Source of the DNA: Argopecten irradians
Taxonomy: Eukaryota; Mollusca; Bivalvia; Pectinida; Pectinidae
Length of the DNA stretch: 64,000 nt
Assembly: GCF_041381155.1 (NCBI RefSeq)
Contig: NC_091137.1
Coordinates: 22,923,655 to 22,987,654, forward strand
Direction of reading: 5' to 3'
Positions 59,972 through 64,000 of this stretch are shown in pieces (position 1 is the stretch's first letter; each line of letters begins with the position of its first letter). A model generated the notes under the pieces. The model did no database searches and was not told the DNA's origin. It saw only the letters and a list, made by a program, of their open reading frames with translations. The position numbers and the translations under genes are program-made.

Positions 59972-61580
59972 CTGAAACAGAGAGCGCAAATGCTGTTTTT
60001 GTCTTAAAAATGACGAAACCGGTTTTATTGAATTATGCTTTATTGCTCATATACTGTAAATGTTCTTGTTTTAGTGACATTTTAGCGCTGTGTTTGAAGC
60101 ACTAAATCATGAATAGCGATAAAGTAAAAAAAAATGTATTTCCGGTATTAAACCATAGCGCTTATACAGACATGTATAAGATTTAAATCTCTGGTATAAA
60201 CATATGAAATCTATATTGAAATTAAGCAAAAGTTGTGTATATTTATTAAAAGATAATTAACTAAAAGTGATGACCTGCATATGCACATTGAAATAATGTG
60301 TAGTGTCATAAATATTTAATTCATGTTGTCAAGAGACATTTTAATCGTTTAAGTGTTTACACATGCACATAAAATACAATATTTTTATCATGTACATAAC
60401 AAGGATTTCACAAACTACATACTACGTCTACATATTAATTATTTAATTGTTATCATATCATTATTACATGTCTGTAGATGTATGTACATGTATAATTGAT
60501 GTGTAATTGGTAGTAAAGTCTGTCGCATACACTGATATATATGTACTGTACATTGTACATGGGGATACAGGTATACACTGCACCCGCGTAAATTACTTGT
60601 CTACTGGGCCTAGGGCCTTTTTCTCCCCTTTCCCCATTCCACCACCTGATGATTAGTTAGGTGTCACAGGTAAGGTATAATTATTTTCTTTAACCATAGG
60701 GGGTCCATGCATTCAATTTAATTGATAACATGCTGTGACATCCTCTGTACATGTACCTGATTAGTTAAGTAAAGTCTAACTGTCTACTTGACCCCATGTG
60801 GTTTTGTTTCATATAATAATACCTGATAAAAATAAATTAAACTCATATCTACTTTTTATCAAAACACGCTTATTCTTTCAATTGAGAATAATTGTTATAA
60901 TATTTTTTTTTCTCAAAATGAAGATAATGTATACACGTTGTTTTGTATCTTGTTTTTATTTTTATATTTTTTTGAAGAGATGGATAGGGGTTTATTAACT
61001 ATGTATTATAGTTAAATTTATACTACATGTACATGGACATGTATATATGTGTATTCCACACATGCTTCGAGACAATACCATTTGGGCTCTCTTATACCCC
61101 AGCCCCATCCCAAACCTACCTAGCTATGTTGTAAGTTTTTTTTCGCCACTCAAAAATGACACTAATTCTGCCCTCTGGCCATGAATTGTTTTACCTAAAA
61201 TATAACTAACATGCTGGCTCAGGTTTACATACAGCAATCATACATACTAGTATCTAGTATAGAAAGGATGTGATAACGTGAATGATCGTTTGTAAAATCC
61301 GATTTTTAGATAATATTCTATATAAATTTCTGGTAAAACCTATAATCTAGCCAGAATATATAAGTTACAAGTTAAATACAAGTTATTTATTTGACAAGTT
61401 TAATTGTCCATGCACAGTACTGTTGGGATTACTTTCATCCCCCATATTACAATTGTAAGTAATTGTAAGGAACCATATGGTATCCGGAAAATTCATTCAT
61501 ATTTTTATTTCAAAATGAATATTCAAATTTGAAGATACTTGTATTTGTAAGGTTATAAGGGAATATGTGTGAATCACACT
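59972..61580. other. AT-rich non-coding stretch upstream of the CHS-B exons
   Basis: No chitin synthase exon, RNA gene or other recognisable coding sequence was found. It is probably intronic to CHS-B if that gene continues to the right. Confidence 0.45.
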
Positions 61581-61731
61581 GGCACTGTAAAACTGAAGTG
61601 CACTACGTAGTGCACTAGAGTTAGCACTGTAGTGCACTTGAGTTCACATTGTAGTGCACTCTAGTGCTCTACAATGTTTAGTCTAGTGCACTACGTTGTT
61701 CACTACATGTGCACTACAAAGTGCACTAGAT
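61581..61731. repeat. Cluster of palindromic AGTGCACT words
   Basis: Within 150 bp the octamer AGTGCACT and near copies recur about eight times in both spacings. It includes a perfect 20-bp palindrome at 61597-61616 (AGTGCACTACGTAGTGCACT). Function unknown. Confidence 0.8.
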
Positions 61732-61889
61732 ACCAAGTTTAGTTTGCTCCCAACTGTACCAATATCTTTCTACGAAAATCCATACGCGTTGCTAACATAC
61801 GGAATTTTAAATCCACATTACCAAATATACCTGTCCCTGACCTGTAGGGAATGTAACAACACCTGTCAGTACCCAGAGCTTTGTACTCT

Positions 61890-62695
61890 CGTACTCCGTA
61901 TATAAAATGCTTTCCATCTTGGCATAAGAATGGCCAAAACCTACCCGATTTGCAAAACGGAATGATATGGATACCACATGCTCCACCGATCTGCTTGTAC
62001 TAAATGACCCTAGTAATCAGTTACACAGATGGATTAAACCAACCATTCATACTTGACCAATCTGCCGAAAACGCATCGATACCTGTAGAACCGGGATTCC
62101 AATACCTGGAATAGAACATAGGAACTTTTGCATTATACCACGATGCGAACCAGTCCATTTCAAACGGACCCCAACATTGATTCAGTTGCTGAAACACACA
62201 TTCAGCCACACTCCAGTCATCAAAATCAACAATTTGGCTTATGAAGTCAGCCCTCTCATTTTTATCTCGTGGTACCCATTCCATTTCCAATGAAATGTGA
62301 TTCTTCACCATAATATTATAAATGTCCAAAGCTATATGCTGTAAAGTACTCTTCATACTTCCTTTCTCAACAATCTTCACCACAGCCTGGTTATCCGAAA
62401 ACCATTTGACCCGGGTACCTCTTAATTCATATAGAAATGAAATAAAACCTTTATACGGCTGTTAGTTCTCGATACGTCGAACTCTGACCTGCCTCGTACA
62501 GCGATAGCCACCGTACCCAGTACCGCTAGCATCTGAATATACTAATTCTATTACAATGAGGGGTGTAACAAATTTCTCTGACATTAATGCAACCTAAGTG
62601 ATTCAACAAAAACCGCATTTGACTCGTACTCTCCTCATCCAACAAAATCTTGTCATTCCAGGACTGCGCCTGCGCCACGCACATAGATATACATC
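61890..62695 (-). mobile_element. DIRS-like retrotransposon fragment (RT C-terminus and RNase H)
   Basis: On the minus strand, frames read YSDASGTGYGGY, TYRELTAV, YELRGTRVKWFSDNQAVVKI, then EWVPRDKNERADFISQIVDF, DDW and FYSRYWNPGSTGIDAF. This is the RNase H block and WVPR..N.RAD..S...DFDDW signature of DIRS/Ngaro-type tyrosine-recombinase retroelements. Several frame changes mean it is inactive. The longest open piece is 62383-62021; weaker similarity continues to about 61890. It ends abruptly at the LTR at 62696. The RT palm and recombinase are absent. Confidence 0.8.
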
Positions 62696-63407
62696 TGTAA
62701 CGGGATTGGTTTTAGTTTCTTAAATTTCTGTCAGTTCGTTTCCTATTTGTTTACCTCTCGTTGTTAGGCATATGTCTCGCGATGTTTAAGATTATTGTAA
62801 TGCAAATTATAGCCAAAGTTAGCACTTGCCGCCTGTTCTGTCTGGTGACTTGCGACACTTTGCACGCTTTCCTCGTTTACCAATGAGAGTACTTTGGGTC
62901 CGAGATTATTTAGTCAGGTACCTTCGATTCGGTCTTCTGATTGGACGGTTATTCGGATTTGTGTGCTCGGAACTTATTTATCACGCCGTGTTTGCAGGTA
63001 TGTTCGCCGCTATTACGATTGACTTCGTGAGCCGACGGTCACATTTCTTTCCCTCTCTTATTTAGGTATAACTATGGTGGGTGGTCGTTGATAAGCTTTA
63101 TATGCATGGGGGTTTATAGGAATGTAGCGGTATGAGGGTTGGGGGGACGGTCTCAAAGAGTATTTGTGTACGTCATGTGTAGAGTGCCATGTCAATATGT
63201 ATGTGTAGTCGAACCGCTGCGGTAATTGTTTACTTTTGTTTGTTTATGTCTATGTAATAAACGTCAATATCAGTATTTAAACGCCTTTGTTCATTCTTCT
63301 AATAGCCAATACCGTACTTAACATCATAACTCAATTCGAACCTGGGTTGATCAGTACACACATGTGCGCGGAGCGGGTGCACGCGTGAGTTCACCCCTCC
63401 CGTTACA
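62696..63407 (+). repeat. 5' LTR
   Basis: Begins TGTAACGGGA and ends TCCCGTTACA, a perfect 10-bp terminal inverted repeat with the canonical TG...CA. It contains an AATAAA poly(A) signal at 63256-63261. The 3' LTR is outside the window, so divergence and target duplication cannot be checked. Confidence 0.85.
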
Positions 63408-63475
63408 AATTGGTGCGTGGGACCAGGATATTGGCTATTTTGAAGTTGTATCAAGGTATTAAATAAACTGTAAAC

Positions 63476-63697
63476 ATGGATAGGGTCCTAAACAGTCTAA
63501 AGGATAAGTTTAGAAGAAAGAGTTCTGAGCAGAGTAGAGTAGGTAACGTAGTAGTTCCAACAACCCCACCTAATTATGTACCGGCCCATAGTCCCAGCAT
63601 AGAAATTGTAGACCGTGAGGAAGAGCTAGGGGAGGATTGTTACCCTGTAGAATTGTCGATGGTTCCTGGTAGGGTACAGAGACAGGAAACTGTTTAA
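63476..63697 (+). CDS. Gag-like open reading frame, N-terminal part
   Basis: ATG 68 bases after the LTR. A 73-codon product begins MDRVLNSLKDKFRRKSSEQ and is basic, then Pro/Glu-rich. It stops at TAA 63695-63697. The -1 frame is then open from 63694 to the window end with similar Pro/Ser-rich composition, so one base change probably splits a longer gag. No zinc knuckle is visible yet. Confidence 0.6.
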   Translation: MDRVLNSLKDKFRRKSSEQSRVGNVVVPTTPPNYVPAHSPSIEIVDREEELGEDCYPVELSMVPGRVQRQETV

Positions 63698-64000
63698 ACT
63701 CCGGGCTAGGACAGGAGCTAGAAACTAGAGTTTTGGTACATGACACACCAGAGACTGTATTACACGGTGACGGTGGGCGTGCCCAATTTGATTTGGTTAT
63801 ACCTGAAACACCAGGAGAGTCCACTTACAATATGTATAAGTCATTAGACTCTGGTAGGGTAATAGGAAAGGGCATGGGAAAGTCTGTATCTTTCTCTCAG
63901 GAGTCCCCAGACATTTTCAGGATAAATCACTGGATAACTAGTACTCCAGCCCCTAACCAGGCTAGTCATTACACCTCTCCTACTAATGGGCAGAATAAAT

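Larger units (their letters stand above)
62696..64000 (+). mobile_element. LTR retrotransposon, 5' end (continues past the window)
   Basis: Consists of a 712-bp 5' LTR, a primer-binding-site-like TGG start three bases after it (63411 on, TGGTGCGTGGGACC), and an untranslated leader. A gag-like reading region beginning at 63476 then continues to the window edge. Gypsy- or BEL-type cannot be decided without pol. It is inserted into the DIRS-like fragment. Confidence 0.8.

Noticed and set aside
63693..63699. TTTAAAC as a -1 programmed frameshift site in the gag-like frame
   Set aside because: The heptamer is not in the required phase (X XXY YYZ) relative to the frame from ATG 63476.

Overview
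The window is animal nuclear DNA, most likely from a mollusc and probably a bivalve. It is AT-rich, its genes are split by GT-AG introns, and it is full of simple repeats, foldback elements and retroelement pieces. The main genes encode animal-type (GT2) chitin synthase of the kind expanded in lophotrochozoans. The species assignment is inference; the intron-exon structure and protein motifs are read directly.

Layout. (1) 37-4296, minus strand: a complete six-exon chymotrypsin-family (S1A) secreted protease of 266 residues. It has a signal peptide, IVGG activation site, His/Asp/Ser triad and eight paired cysteines, with a TATA box just upstream; one intron holds a long (ATC)n tract. (2) 4343-10083: no gene recognised; a 60-bp tandem repeat and a dispersed foldback repeat. 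(3) 10084-54215, plus strand: a chitin synthase gene (CHS-A) reconstructed from at least 16 coding segments whose splice phases nearly all match. It runs through N-terminal membrane segments, CATLWHE, YGGQLV..LPGG, EDR, QRRRW, the C-terminal membrane cluster (SWDTREV) and the cytoplasmic tail. (4) 25284-50305: about 25 kb of 16 head-to-tail copies of a 1.46-1.82 kb non-coding unit. It sits inside what should be one continuous CHS-A membrane-domain exon. Every unit ends in a short hairpin followed by CTAG, which resembles a Helitron 3' end. (5) 57347-59971, minus strand: the last three coding exons of a second chitin synthase (CHS-B), tail-to-tail with CHS-A and sharing its terminal exon boundaries. 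(6) 61890-62695, minus strand: a DIRS/tyrosine-recombinase-type retrotransposon RT-RNase H fragment, cut at 62695/62696 by a 712-bp LTR. That LTR begins an LTR retrotransposon which runs off the window end.

Both chitin synthase copies carry single-base frame changes, mostly in homopolymer runs. CHS-A also has two in-frame stops and an Asp-to-Asn change in a conserved catalytic motif. The neighbouring protease reads cleanly over 801 coding bases. The chitin synthases could be decaying paralogues or intact genes carrying consensus errors; raw reads and RNA would decide. The 25-kb array interrupting a conserved coding exon, with rolling-circle-like unit ends, is the most unusual thing here.
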